From CAVQLX01 sp963811605 (GTDB lineage: Bacteria > Desulfobacterota > Binatia > DP-6): a stretch of 64,000 nt of DNA. The stretch spans positions 1 through 64,000 of the forward strand of contig CAWESA010000020.1 in the NCBI GenBank assembly GCA_963811605.1. The letters are read 5' to 3'. Every line of letters starts with the position of its first letter. The stretch's first letter is position 1. Made by a program: the position numbers and the translations under genes. Positions 1 through 9,004 of the stretch are shown here, one piece after another. A model generated the notes under the pieces. That model saw nothing but the letters and a program-made list of their open reading frames with translations. It was not told where the DNA came from and searched no databases.

Positions 1-34
1 AAGGCAGCTGCTCTACCGACTGAGCTAACGGCTC
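1..34 (-). tRNA. tRNA-Lys, 5' part only (runs off window start)
   Basis: On the minus strand the sequence begins with an acceptor strand GAGCCGT, then T8-A9, a GCTC/GAGC D-stem with a GG-containing D-loop, A26 and a GCTGC anticodon stem. The next bases are C32, T33 and T34, where the window ends. An anticodon starting with T in this context best fits Lys(TTT), but positions 35-36 are not visible. A TTGACC hexamer at 72-67 (minus) followed 17 nt later by an A/T-rich hexamer is a possible promoter. Confidence 0.7.
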
Positions 35-246
35 GGGTCGCGTCATTTCACCGACTTGCCGGTCCCGGTCAAGGGCGGCACGGCTGGATTTCTATCGCAT
101 CGCCAGCGGCGGCTGCCATCACCGGGGCCCGCGCCGCGGCAACCCGTCCACCCGGGCCGCACACCGCCTTCGTGCTCCGCGCTCCCCCGATCTTCTCTTC
201 CATCGCAGCGCCTGTCGGCGCATCGCGCGCGGTCGAGGAGGCCGGC

Positions 247-630
247 TCAGGCGGCTTCGCCGAGCAGGCGCTCGAGCTTTCGCCGCACCAGCGTGGGATC
301 GACGACCGGCTTCGAGAGGTAGTCGTCGCACCCGATCTCGAGCGCCTTCTCCTCGTCTCCGACCATGGCCTGCGCGGTCAGGGCGATGATGCGGACCTTG
401 CCCGCCCCCGCCATCTCACGGATGCGCCGAGTCGCCTCCCACCCGTCCATGACCGGCATCTTGAGGTCCATGAAGATCAGGTGCGGGGGATCGCGCTCGA
501 CCTCGGCCAGGGCCTCGAGCCCGTTGGTGGCCTCGCGGATGTCGAACTCGCCGATCTTGCGGAGCCGGTACACCAGGATCCGACGGTTGTCCTCGTTGTC
601 CTCGACCACGAGAATCTTCTTGCGTTCCAT
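247..630 (-). CDS. Single-domain response regulator (CheY-like receiver)
   Basis: This is a 127-residue stand-alone receiver domain with no output domain. It shows the acidic pair E10-D11 after the first beta strand, the phosphoacceptor D55 in the MDLKMP motif, T85 and the conserved K107 in YLSKP. It should be phosphorylated by an unlinked histidine kinase and act through protein contacts in the cytoplasm. The ATG at 630 was chosen because the receiver fold begins immediately after it; an in-frame start 18 codons upstream would add residues with no domain similarity. No kinase is adjacent. The roughly 210 bp between this gene and the tRNA hold nothing recognisable. Confidence 0.9.
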   Translation of the reverse strand: MERKKILVVEDNEDNRRILVYRLRKIGEFDIREATNGLEALAEVERDPPHLIFMDLKMPVMDGWEATRRIREMAGAGKVRIIALTAQAMVGDEEKALEIGCDDYLSKPVVDPTLVRRKLERLLGEAA

Positions 631-721
631 CGTGAATCCACGGCCGCCGGTCGATGGGCCCGCCGTGGCATCAGTATGCAGCACCCGGAGCGCGGCTCAA
701 ACCCCGCTTCGTGCCCGAAGT

Positions 722-750
722 TTGACAGACGACACACCGGCGGTTAGTCG
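722..750 (+). promoter_or_regulatory. Sigma70-type promoter of gltX (leaderless)
   Basis: TTGACA at 722-727 is followed after exactly 17 nt by TAGTCG at 745-750. The gltX ATG lies 7 nt downstream of the -10 end, so transcription would start at the start codon. There is no Shine-Dalgarno sequence before the ATG. Confidence 0.55.
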
Positions 751-756
751 CCGCCC

Positions 757-2181
757 ATGCAGGTCCGCACCCGCTTCCCGCCCAGCCCGACCGGCCACCT
801 GCACATCGGGAGCGCGCGCACGGCCCTGTTCAACTGGCTCTTCGCGCGCCATTGCGGCGGGACCTTCGTCCTGCGATTCGAGGACACGGACCGCGACCGC
901 TCCACCCAGGCGTCGGTGGACGAGTACCTGGAGGGCTTCCGCTGGCTCGGCCTCGACTGGGACGAGGGCCCGTTCTTCCAGTCACGGCGCTATCCCCTGT
1001 ACACCGAGTGGGCGCAGCGTCTGCTCGAGTCCGGGCGCGCCTACCGCTGCTGGTGCACCGCGGAGGAGCTCGACGCGCGGCGGGAAGCTGGGCAGGGTGA
1101 GGGGCGCCGCCCGGCCTACGACCGCACGTGTCGCGACCTGCCCGGTCCGCCGCCGGCCCGCACGACCCATACCCTGCGCTTCCGCACGCCGCTCGACGGC
1201 GAGACCGTCATCGACGACGCCGTGAAGGGTCAGGTCGTCTTCCAGAATGCCGTCCTCGACGATTTCATCATCCTGCGCTCCGACGGCACGCCGGTCTACA
1301 ATTTCTGTGTCGTCGTCGACGACGTCGACATGCGCATCACGCACGTGATCCGCGGCGACGACCACGTCGCGAACACCCCGCGCCAGATCCTGCTCTACCG
1401 GGCGCTCGACGCTCCGCTGCCGCAGTTCGCGCACATCCCCTTGATTCTCGGCGAGGACAAGGCACGACTCTCCAAGCGCCACGGCGCGGCCTCCGTCTTC
1501 CAGTACCGCGACGAGGGCTACCTGCCGGATGCGCTGGTCAACTTCTTGGCGCGCCTTGGCTGGGCGCATGGCGATCAGGAGATCTTCACGCGCGAGGAGC
1601 TGGTGCGGTACTTCTCGCTCGAGCACGTCGGCAAGGCGGCCGCCGTCTTCAACGCCGAGAAGCTCCAGTGGCTCAACTTCCAGTATCTCAAGGCCACACC
1701 CGCCGACCGGTTGGCCGAGCTGGTCTGCCCCTTCCTTCAGCAGCTGGGCTTGCCCGTGCCCAGCGACCGGGCATGGCTGGCGCGCGCCGTGGAGACGTTG
1801 CGCGAGCGCGCGAAGACGTTGCGCGAGCTCGCCGAGCTGCTGCGCTTCTACGTGGTCGATGACGTCCACCCGGCGCCCAAGGCGGCCGCGCAGCATCTCA
1901 AGCCGGAGGTCGCTCCCGCGCTCGCCGAGCTCGGGAAGCGTCTGGAAACGCTGCAGACATGGAACCCTACGACGATCGAGCGCGCCTTCCAGGCGACCAT
2001 GGAGGCGCACCATCTCGCGCTCGGCAAGCTCGCCCAGCCGGTCCGCGTCGCGGTGACGGGCGGCACGGTGAGCCCTGGCATCTTCGAGGTCCTAGATGTG
2101 CTCGGGCGCGACCGCACGATCGCGCGCCTGCGCGCGGCGCTGGCGGGCATCGGCGCAACCCCCGGCGCCGCCACAACTTGA
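757..2181 (+). CDS. gltX: Glutamate--tRNA ligase
   Basis: This cytoplasmic class I aminoacyl-tRNA synthetase attaches glutamate to tRNA-Glu. The 474 residues match the usual bacterial length. The HIGH-type signature is HLHIGSA (residues 14-20) and the KMSKS-type loop is KARLSKR (235-241); the GxDDHVAN segment of the family lies near residue 200. The C-terminal half is the helical anticodon-binding domain. The gene directly precedes tRNA-Gln and tRNA-Glu genes. Bacteria without a separate GlnRS use GltX plus GatCAB; the window does not show which applies here. The start is the first ATG of the conserved N-terminus, and its promoter predicts a leaderless mRNA. Confidence 0.97.
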   Translation: MQVRTRFPPSPTGHLHIGSARTALFNWLFARHCGGTFVLRFEDTDRDRSTQASVDEYLEGFRWLGLDWDEGPFFQSRRYPLYTEWAQRLLESGRAYRCWCTAEELDARREAGQGEGRRPAYDRTCRDLPGPPPARTTHTLRFRTPLDGETVIDDAVKGQVVFQNAVLDDFIILRSDGTPVYNFCVVVDDVDMRITHVIRGDDHVANTPRQILLYRALDAPLPQFAHIPLILGEDKARLSKRHGAASVFQYRDEGYLPDALVNFLARLGWAHGDQEIFTREELVRYFSLEHVGKAAAVFNAEKLQWLNFQYLKATPADRLAELVCPFLQQLGLPVPSDRAWLARAVETLRERAKTLRELAELLRFYVVDDVHPAPKAAAQHLKPEVAPALAELGKRLETLQTWNPTTIERAFQATMEAHHLALGKLAQPVRVAVTGGTVSPGIFEVLDVLGRDRTIARLRAALAGIGATPGAATT

Positions 2182-2206
2182 CTCCCCGGGACCCATAAAC
2201 TACCGT
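2178..2206 (+). promoter_or_regulatory. Promoter of the tRNA-Gln/tRNA-Glu pair
   Basis: TTGACT at 2178-2183 overlaps the gltX stop codon and is followed after 17 nt by TACCGT at 2201-2206. Initiation near 2213 would put the tRNA-Gln 5' end five bases into the transcript. Confidence 0.45.
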
Positions 2207-2217
2207 CCGCGCGTTGT

Positions 2218-2290
2218 TGAGGAGTGGGCTAATTGGTAAGCCACCTGACTCTGGATCAGGCGATTGGAGGTTCGAGTCCTCCCTCCTCAG
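2218..2290 (+). tRNA. tRNA-Gln (anticodon CTG)
   Basis: The cloverleaf is complete: acceptor TGAGGAG pairs with CTCCTCA and the discriminator is G. The T-arm is GGAGG-TTCGAGT-CCTCC. The anticodon loop carries CTG, which reads CAG codons. CCA is not encoded. It is only 10 bp upstream of tRNA-Glu and is probably co-transcribed with it. Confidence 0.95.
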
Positions 2291-2300
2291 CTCCCTTGGC

Positions 2301-2372
2301 GGTCCCATCGTCTAGCGGCTAGGACACCGGCCTCTCACGTCGGTAGCGGGGGTTCGATTCCCCCTGGGACCA
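2301..2372 (+). tRNA. tRNA-Glu (anticodon CTC)
   Basis: Acceptor GGTCCCA pairs with TGGGACC and the discriminator is A. The T-arm is GGGGG-TTCGATT-CCCCC, and the anticodon loop CTCTCAC gives CTC, reading GAG codons. CCA is not encoded. It follows the gene for the synthetase that charges it. Confidence 0.95.
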
Positions 2373-2435
2373 CTCCCGGTTTCCGTTGACACCGTCGTCG
2401 CAGCACCCGCCCGTTCCGCCTTTTCTTTCGTAAAC

Positions 2436-2464
2436 TTGACAGTCTCGCGTTCCCGCGGTACCCT
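2436..2464 (+). promoter_or_regulatory. Strong sigma70-type promoter of the structured RNA
   Basis: A perfect TTGACA (2436-2441) is separated by exactly 17 nt from TACCCT (2459-2464). No good reading frame starts just downstream; instead the predicted start near 2471 coincides with the 5' end of a foldable RNA. Confidence 0.6.
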
Positions 2465-2470
2465 GACATA

Positions 2471-2661
2471 CGCTTTGCGTGTAGGGGCGACCCGTAGGCG
2501 TCCAGTCGATCGTCTGAGGTGGTTGTGGAAGTCGGGAGTGGCGCAGCGCAGCGAGACGTCGAATCCGCCGGAGGGATTTACGCTCCACCCTCCCCCGCTG
2601 TGCGGACTTGAGGACATGGGCCCGGTCAGCTCGCCACGGGCCTACGCATCCGCGAAACGGC
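2471..2661 (+). ncRNA. Candidate 6S RNA (rod-shaped structured RNA)
   Basis: About 190 nt between tRNA-Glu and prkA can fold into a rod. In the terminal stem, CGCTTTGCG (2471-2479) pairs with CGCGAAACG (2651-2659) with one mismatch, and GTAGG pairs with CCTAC just inside. A large, mostly unpaired central region comes next. The upper stem pairs AAGTC with GACTT and CGCAGCG with CGCTGTG, and ends in a GGAGGG/CCCTCC hairpin. A terminal stem, central bubble and long apical stem at this length is the architecture of 6S RNA, which mimics an open promoter and binds sigma70 RNA polymerase. The identification rests on hand-drawn pairing and the promoter, not on a covariance search. The ends are approximate and no terminator is seen. 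Confidence 0.5.
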
Positions 2662-2822
2662 ATACGGCTTGCTTCCCAAAGTCACTGGAGCACGCATGCA
2701 GCTCGCCCAGTGGCCTGACGGTGTTTCGTTACGATCCAGTGCCGACCGTCGGTGGAACGACCGGCCGAGCCGGCCCCTGAGCGCCTGAATCCAAAATGGC
2801 GAGGCGAGAGGAGCTCACGTCC

Positions 2823-4754
2823 ATGGACAAGCCCTCCTTCGAGCAGTTGATCCGCGAAGACCGCGCAGCGCGCGAATCGAAGCGCTGGCGGGGCACCTTC
2901 CTCGAGTACCTCGAGCTGGTTCGTCAGAGTCCGGCCCTCACCAAGCTCTCGCACGGGCGGCTCTACGACATGATGATGCGGGACGGCACCCAGGACATCC
3001 TCGAGGGTGACGACCCGCGCGTGAAGCGGCTGTACAAGGACGAGTCGCTCAAGGTGTACAACTTCTTCCGCGACGAGTTCTTCGGCATCGAGAAGACGAT
3101 CAGCCAGATCGTCCGCTACTTCCACTCGGCCTCGCTGAAGGGCGAGGAGAGCCGCCAGGTGCTCTACCTGATGGGCCCGGTGGGATCGGGCAAGAGCTCC
3201 CTGGTCGAGAAGCTCCAGCGGGGCCTCGAGCAGTCGGATGCCATCTACACGATCGACGGCTGCCCGATGTTCGAGGAGCCGCTTCACCTCCTGCCGCGCC
3301 ATCTGCGGAAGGAGTTCGAGAAGATGCTCGGCGTCAACATCGAGGGCGACCTCTGCCCCGTCTGCCGCTTCCGCCTCAAGGAAGAATTCGGCACCCGCTA
3401 CGAGGAGTTCCCGGTCGTCACGCGCGAGTTCTCGAAGCGCAACCGCGTGGGCGTCGGCGTCGTCCCCCCGGTCGACCCGAACAACCAGGACACCTCCGTG
3501 CTGATCGGCAGCGAGGACATCTCCAAGCTCGACCTCTACAGCGAGGGCGATCCGCGCGTGCTCGACCTGAACGGCGCGCTCAACGTCGGCAATCGCGGCA
3601 TGGTCGAGTTCATCGAGGTCTTCAAGAACGAGACCGAGTACCTCCACGCCATGATCACCGCCACGCAGGAGAAGGTCATCCCCGCGCCGGGGCGGCACGG
3701 CATGGTCTACGTCGACACCTGCATCGTGGCGCACTCGAACGAGGCGGAGTGGCAGAAGTTCAAGGCCGACCACACCAACGAGGCGATCCTCGACCGCATC
3801 GTGGTGGTGAAGGTGCCCTACAACCTCCGGCTGTCCGAGGAGGTGAAGATCTACCAGAAGATCATCCGCCACTCCGACTTCCGCGCCCACGTCGCGCCGC
3901 ACACCCTCCAGGTGGCCTCGATGTTCGCCATCCTGTCGCGCCTCGAGCCCACGCCGAAGTGCGACCTGATGACGAAGCTCAAGCTGTACAACGGCGAGGA
4001 AGTCGTCGAGAAGGGCAAGACGAAGAAGCTCGATGCCCAGGAGCTGCGCGACGACACCAAGCGCGAGGGCATGAACGGCATCTCGACGCGCTTCATCATG
4101 AAGGCGCTCGACAACGCGCTGTCCGACAACGTCGAAGGCAACTGCATCAACCCGATCAACGTCCGCGAGGCGCTGATCAACATGGTCAAGGAAACCGACC
4201 TGCCTGACGACAACCGCAAGCAGTACCTGGAGTTCCTCCAGGACGTGCTGCACAAGGAGTACCTGGAGATCCTCGAGAAGGAGATCACCAAGGCGTTCGT
4301 CTACTCCTATCAGGAGCAGGCCGAATCGCTGTTCCAGAACTACCTGGACCACGCCGAGGCCTTCGTGAACAAGACGAGGGTCAAAGACCGCAACACCAAA
4401 GAGGAGCTCCAGCCCGACGAGGGATTCCTCAAGTCCATCGAGGAGCAGATCGCGATCATCGGCTCGGCCGCCGAGGGGTTCCGGCAGGAGGTCATCGCCT
4501 ACCTGTGGGCCTCGAGCCGCCGTGGTGAGCGCGTGTCCTACCGCTCGTACGAGCCGCTCAAGGAAGCCATCGAGAAGAAGCTCATGACGTCGGTGCGCGA
4601 CATCAGCCGGATCATCACGAAGGCACGCACGCGTGACGAAGAGCAGTCCGGGAAGTACGACGCGATGGTGAAGAACCTGCTCGACAACGGCTACTGCAGC
4701 AGCTGTGTCGACGTGGTGCTCAAGTACGCGGCCAACAACCTCTGGAAGGACTGA
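2823..4754 (+). CDS. prkA: PrkA/YeaG-family serine protein kinase
   Basis: The 643-residue protein has the PrkA layout: an N-terminal AAA domain with P-loop GPVGSGKSS near residues 118-126 and a C-terminal kinase-like region. PrkA-family proteins are stress- and starvation-associated cytosolic serine kinases, and an ATP-dependent protease activity has also been reported for Bacillus PrkA. The ATG at 2823 is preferred over one at 2796 because AGGAG lies 9 nt upstream of it and MDKPSFEQLI resembles family N-termini. It is the first gene of prkA-yeaH-spoVR, the same order as E. coli yeaG-yeaH with ycgB-type partners. The region before it contains the structured RNA and no clear promoter for this gene. 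Confidence 0.95.
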   Translation: MDKPSFEQLIREDRAARESKRWRGTFLEYLELVRQSPALTKLSHGRLYDMMMRDGTQDILEGDDPRVKRLYKDESLKVYNFFRDEFFGIEKTISQIVRYFHSASLKGEESRQVLYLMGPVGSGKSSLVEKLQRGLEQSDAIYTIDGCPMFEEPLHLLPRHLRKEFEKMLGVNIEGDLCPVCRFRLKEEFGTRYEEFPVVTREFSKRNRVGVGVVPPVDPNNQDTSVLIGSEDISKLDLYSEGDPRVLDLNGALNVGNRGMVEFIEVFKNETEYLHAMITATQEKVIPAPGRHGMVYVDTCIVAHSNEAEWQKFKADHTNEAILDRIVVVKVPYNLRLSEEVKIYQKIIRHSDFRAHVAPHTLQVASMFAILSRLEPTPKCDLMTKLKLYNGEEVVEKGKTKKLDAQELRDDTKREGMNGISTRFIMKALDNALSDNVEGNCINPINVREALINMVKETDLPDDNRKQYLEFLQDVLHKEYLEILEKEITKAFVYSYQEQAESLFQNYLDHAEAFVNKTRVKDRNTKEELQPDEGFLKSIEEQIAIIGSAAEGFRQEVIAYLWASSRRGERVSYRSYEPLKEAIEKKLMTSVRDISRIITKARTRDEEQSGKYDAMVKNLLDNGYCSSCVDVVLKYAANNLWKD

Positions 4755-4780
4755 ACGGATCCCGGGCGAGCACGACCCGG

Positions 4781-5998
4781 ATGACCGACGCCATCTTTCG
4801 TCCCTATGCGCCCTCGGACGCCGAGCGGAGCGATCGCTCCGCCGGCGACCGGGCGCGGCATCGACTCAAGGTTCGCGAATCGATCCGCGAGAACATCGCG
4901 GACATCATCGCGGAGGAGTCCATCATCGGACAGAACCGCGATCGGATCATCAAGGTCCCGATCCGCGGAATCCGCGAGTACCGCTTCGTCTACGGCGACA
5001 ACACGCCCGGGGTCGGCCAGGGCAACGGCGACTCCGAGGCGGGGCAGGTCGTCGGCAAGGCCCACGGTCAGGGCACCGGCGAGGACAAGGCCGGCGACTC
5101 CCCCGGTGCGGACTACTACGAGACCGACGTCACGCTCGAGGAGCTCATCGACATCATGTTCGAGGACCTCGAGCTTCCCGATCTCGAGCGCAAGGCGCTA
5201 CGCCAGATCGAGGCCTTCCGGATGTCGAAGCGGAAAGGGTACCGGTCCGTCGGTATCCGTATCCGTCTCGACAAGCGCCGCACCGCTCGCGAGCGAGCCC
5301 GCCGCAAGATGGCGGCCATCCAGAACCACGGACACGACACCTACGGCTCCCCCGCGTCCGGCGCCGCCGCGCCACGCCGCTTCCCGTTCCACGACGACGA
5401 CCTGGTCTACCGGCACATGATCACCGACACGCGCAAGGAGTCGAATGCGGTGGTCCTCTGTCTGATGGACACCTCCGGGTCGATGGACACGATGAAGAAG
5501 TACCTCGCCCGCAGCTTCTTCTTTCTCCTCTACCAGTTCATCTGCACCAAGTACCGCAACGTCGAGATCGCCTTCGTCGCCCATCACACCGAGGCGAAGG
5601 AGGTGACCGAGGAGGAATTCTTCCACAAGGGCGAGTCGGGCGGCACGTTCATCTCCTCCGCTTACGTGAAGGCGCTCGAGATCATCCAGGCGCGCTATCA
5701 CCCGTCGCTGTGGAACGTCTACGCATTCCACTGCTCGGACGGAGACAACTTCGACTCCGACAATCCCCAGGCCCTCAAGGCCGCCCGCGAGCTGGCCGAG
5801 GTCTGCAACCTGTTCGGCTACGGTGAGATCAAGCCGCTCGGTTCCCGGTACTACGAGAGCTCCATGCTGAACATCTTCCGGCGCCTCGACGCGGACAACT
5901 TCCAGACCGTTCTCATCGAGCGCAAGGAGGACATCTGGCCCTCGTTCAAGGCGTTCCTCGGCAAGGATCGAGGCGCTCGCGAGCAGGCGTCCACCTGA
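4781..5998 (+). CDS. YeaH/YhbH-family protein (DUF444) with VWA-like domain
   Basis: The 405-residue protein belongs to the DUF444 family that accompanies PrkA. Residues about 25-190 form the charged family N-terminus with a Gly-rich stretch (75-110). A VWA-like domain follows, with a MIDAS motif D230-x-S232-x-S234 (MDTSGSMD) that should bind a divalent metal. Its biochemical role is unsettled; genetic linkage suggests it works with PrkA in the stationary-phase or nitrogen-stress response. It starts 26 bp after prkA and ends 10 bp before spoVR, so the three are probably one transcript. Confidence 0.93.
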   Translation: MTDAIFRPYAPSDAERSDRSAGDRARHRLKVRESIRENIADIIAEESIIGQNRDRIIKVPIRGIREYRFVYGDNTPGVGQGNGDSEAGQVVGKAHGQGTGEDKAGDSPGADYYETDVTLEELIDIMFEDLELPDLERKALRQIEAFRMSKRKGYRSVGIRIRLDKRRTARERARRKMAAIQNHGHDTYGSPASGAAAPRRFPFHDDDLVYRHMITDTRKESNAVVLCLMDTSGSMDTMKKYLARSFFFLLYQFICTKYRNVEIAFVAHHTEAKEVTEEEFFHKGESGGTFISSAYVKALEIIQARYHPSLWNVYAFHCSDGDNFDSDNPQALKAARELAEVCNLFGYGEIKPLGSRYYESSMLNIFRRLDADNFQTVLIERKEDIWPSFKAFLGKDRGAREQAST

Positions 5999-6008
5999 GG
6001 CTCCGCAC

Positions 6009-7437
6009 GTGGCCGACTACTCGCTGAAGGAACTGGAGTACTGGGACGCTCGCATTCGCGAGAAGGTCGAGGAGTTCGGCCTCGACTGCTACCCGCAGGA
6101 GTTCGAGCTCTGCGACCACAACCAGATGCTCGGCTACATGGCGTACTCGGGGATGCCGTCGCACTACCCGCACTGGTCGTACGGCAAGGCGTACGAGAAG
6201 CTGAAGACCCTGTACGACCACGGCGTGTCGGGGCTGCCCTACGAGATGGTCATCAACTCCAACCCCGCCCTCGCCTACCTGATGCGGGACAACACGCTCT
6301 GCCTGCAGATCCTCACCATCGCGCACGTCTACGGCCACAACGACTTCTTCAAGAAGAACTTCACCTTCCAGTCGACGCGCGCCGAGTACACGATCACCAC
6401 CTTCAAGTCGCACGCGGCGCGCGTTCGCTCCTACGTCGAGGATCCGAGCATCGGCTACGAGCGCGTCGAGTCGATCGTCGACGCGGCACATTCCTTGTCG
6501 CTGCAGTGCCGGCGCAATCTCGCCGTCAAGAAGCTCTCCGTCACCGAAGAGCGGGCGCGTCTCGCCGACGCCGCGATCCGCCCGCCCGATCCCTTCCACA
6601 AGATCCACCGGCGCACCGAGCAGCCGGACGTCGACATGAAGCGCGTGCCGCCGTCACCGGAGGAAGACGTCCTGCTCTTCATCCGCGACCACAATCCCTT
6701 CCTCACCAACTGGGAGCGCGACCTGCTCACGATCGTCCACGAGGAAGCGCAGTACTTCATCCCGCAGATCGAGACCAAGATCATGAACGAGGGCTGGGCC
6801 TCGTTCTGGCACAAGCGCATCCTCGACTCGCTCGACCTCCCGCAGGCCCTCCACCTCGAGTTCCTGATCCGGCACAACCAGGTCGTGCGTCCCATCCCCG
6901 GGGGCCTCAACCCGTACCACCTGGGGCTGCGGATGTGGGAGGACATCGAGCGCTGCGGCAACGATCCGCTCCCCGAGGAGCGCGAGCGCATCCCCGCGGG
7001 CAAGACCGGGCACGATCTCCTGTTCGAGACCCGCGACGTCGACCGGGACGTCTCCTTCATCCGCCGCTGGCTGAGCGAGACCCTCATGCGCGATCTCGAC
7101 CTGATCCGCTACGAGCCACGCGGCGACGACCTGGTGATCAGCGACGTCTCGGACGAGGACGGCTGGCGGGCGGTCAAGGAGATGCTGCTGAAGAGCGTCG
7201 GGATGGGCAGCATCCCCGATCATCCGGGTCGAGGACGCCGACCACGGGGGCACCCGCACCCTGCTCCTGTCCCATGCCCACGACGGCCGCGACCTGCAGC
7301 TCGAGAACGCCGAGCGCACCCTGGCCTACGTCCACCGCCTGTGGGGCCGTGACGTCGTGCTCGAGACCGTCATGAACGGCAAGAAGGCCAGCCTGACCTA
7401 CGGCGAGAAGGGCTTCGCCGCCAAGGCCGGGAAATAG
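6009..7437 (+). CDS. SpoVR-family protein, interrupted by a frameshift
   Basis: The first 403 codons (GTG start, GAGG upstream) encode a typical SpoVR/YcgB protein, with the family segments SGMPSHYPHWSYGK and HVYGHNDFF. After GSIP (7217) the frame is lost. In the +1 frame, from ATC at 7219, the normal C-terminus continues to a stop at 7435-7437, beginning IIRVEDADHGG and ending with the YGEKGF segment. One extra base near 7218, or two missing, explains the break. If read straight through, the protein would end at 7352 with an aberrant Arg/Pro-rich tail. Both halves are well conserved, so sequencing error is at least as likely as recent loss. It is the third gene of the PrkA-YeaH-SpoVR set. 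Confidence 0.9.
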
Positions 7438-7494
7438 GCGCCGGGCCAACCGCTCGCTCCGCCGCGCCGCTCTGGCTACTATGGCGCGCGGCGT

Positions 7495-7500
7495 TATAAT
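7495..7500 (+). promoter_or_regulatory. Consensus -10 element upstream of fmdB
   Basis: A perfect TATAAT ends 8 nt before the fmdB ATG, placing the start of transcription within about 2 nt of the codon. The -35 (CTGGCT, 7472-7477) is poor. There is no ribosome binding site between. Confidence 0.5.
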
Positions 7501-7508
7501 CCGCGCCG

Positions 7509-7859
7509 ATGCCGATCTACGAGTACCGCTGCCGCGCCTGCGGCAAGAAGAACACGGTGCTCACCCTGCGGGCCTCCGAGATCGTCGCGCCGGTGTGTGA
7601 GCGCTGCGGCGGGACCGACCTGGCGCGCCTCATGTCCCGCTTCGCGATGGTGCGCTCCGACGAGGCCCGCCTCGATCACCTCGGCGACGACGCCGGCGAC
7701 GTCGACGAGAACGACCCCAAGAGCGTGGCGCGCTGGATGCGCTCGATGGGCAAGGAGCTCGGCGAGGATGCCGGCGCCGACTTCGACGAGATGGTCGACG
7801 ACCTCGAGCACGACGACCCGGACGACGAGGCGGTGAGCGGCGGCGAGGACGACCTCTGA
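7509..7859 (+). CDS. FmdB-family zinc-ribbon protein
   Basis: The 116-residue protein starts MPIYEYRC and carries two CxxC pairs (CRAC and CERC) within the first 40 residues, the zinc-ribbon of the FmdB/CxxC_CXXC_SSSS regulatory family. The rest is an acidic, low-complexity helix-prone tail ending DDL. Family members are small proteins proposed to regulate transcription; the target is unknown. It stands directly before the ntrB-ntrC genes, with 1 bp between its stop and the ntrB GTG, suggesting co-transcription. A consensus TATAAT very close to the ATG predicts a leaderless mRNA. Confidence 0.88.
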   Translation: MPIYEYRCRACGKKNTVLTLRASEIVAPVCERCGGTDLARLMSRFAMVRSDEARLDHLGDDAGDVDENDPKSVARWMRSMGKELGEDAGADFDEMVDDLEHDDPDDEAVSGGEDDL

Positions 7860-7860
7860 C

Positions 7861-9004
7861 GTGCCGGTTCGCGTGAACCCGACGCGGGCCCCGGCGCCCC
7901 ACGGTCGCGATCACCTGCGCTGGACCGACGTGCTCGCCAGCATCTCGGACGGGGTCGTCGTGCTGGACGCTGACGGCGCGGTGAACGACCTGAATCCCGC
8001 CGCCGAGCAGCTCCTGGGCGTCGCCATCTCGCAGGCCGCGGGGCTGCCCGTCGAGCAGGTCGTTGACGGTCGTCCGACGAACACGTGGCTCGCCGAGCTG
8101 GCGCGCGCCACGCTCCAGGAGGGGCTGGCCCGGCGCCGCAGCGAGGACCGCCTGCGTGCGCGTGGACAGGAGGTCTCGGTCAATGCAGCATGTGCGCCCG
8201 TCTACGACGGGCAAGGCGTGCTGCGCGGTGCGGTCGTCGTGCTGCACGACCTCACCCTCGAGCGCGCGCTCGACACCACCACGCGGCGCGCCGATCGGCT
8301 CGCCGCCATGGGGACCGTCTCCCTCGGGCTGGCCCACGAGATTCGGAATCCGCTCGGCGGCATCAAGGGCGCCGCCCAGCTCCTGCGCGCGAGCCTGTCC
8401 GACCCCGGCCAGATCCAGGCGACCGACATCATCATCCGCGAGGTGGACCGGCTCGACGGGCTGGTCGAGCAGCTCCGGGAGCTGAGCACCCCGCCCCAGC
8501 TGCAGCATCGCCCCCCTCAACATCCACCGCATCCTGAACGACGTGCTCTCGCTCCAGCGCCAGGCGCCCGACTTCGGCGGCATCATCCTGCGCACGGAGT
8601 TCGATCCCAGCCTGCCGGCGGTGCTCGGCGACCGGGCACAGCTCACCCAGGTGTTCCTCAACCTGGTCAAGAACGCGGTCGAGGCGCTCGGCGGCCAGGG
8701 CCAGCTGATCGTCTCCACCCGCATCGAGACGCGCTACCACGTCCGCCGCCGCTCGCACCGCAACCAGTTTCTCTCGGTCACGGTCGCCGATGACGGGCCG
8801 GGCGTGTCCGAGCACGCCCAGAGCAACCTGTTCTCCCCCTTCTTCACCACCAAGGCGCGCGGGACCGGTCTCGGTCTGGCGCTCTGCCATCGCATCGTCG
8901 CCGAGCACGGCGGCATCATCGCGCACGAAACGCGCCAGGGTGGGGGGGCGCGCTTTCGCGTCACCCTTCCAGTGAGCGAGGACCATGTCGATCCCGGAAC
9001 CTGA
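7861..9004 (+). CDS. NtrB-like PAS histidine kinase, interrupted by a frameshift
   Basis: A PAS sensor domain (about residues 18-135) precedes a HisKA dimerisation domain with phosphoacceptor H159 in GLAHEIRNPLGG. The HATPase domain lies in another frame, with N-box NLVKNAVEAL, G1 box DDGPGV, and G2 TKARGTGLGLAL. After CTGCAG (8500-8505) a single extra C at 8506 breaks the frame. Skipping it restores LQ-IAPLNIHRILNDVL and the kinase runs to 9004. The GTG start is 1 bp after fmdB, and the end overlaps ntrC by 20 bp, as in glnL-glnG type pairs. The likely job is to phosphorylate the NtrC protein in response to nitrogen or energy signals. There are no membrane helices, so it should be cytosolic. 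Confidence 0.87.

Noticed and set aside
2682..4352. 556-codon open frame antisense to prkA
   Set aside because: Rich in repeated Leu/Val/Asp/His from GC-skewed codons of prkA; the plus-strand frame has full PrkA similarity.
7200..7240. Programmed +1 frameshift in spoVR
   Set aside because: No typical slippery sequence with a stop in the zero frame at the site; two other single-indel breaks nearby make a consensus error simpler.
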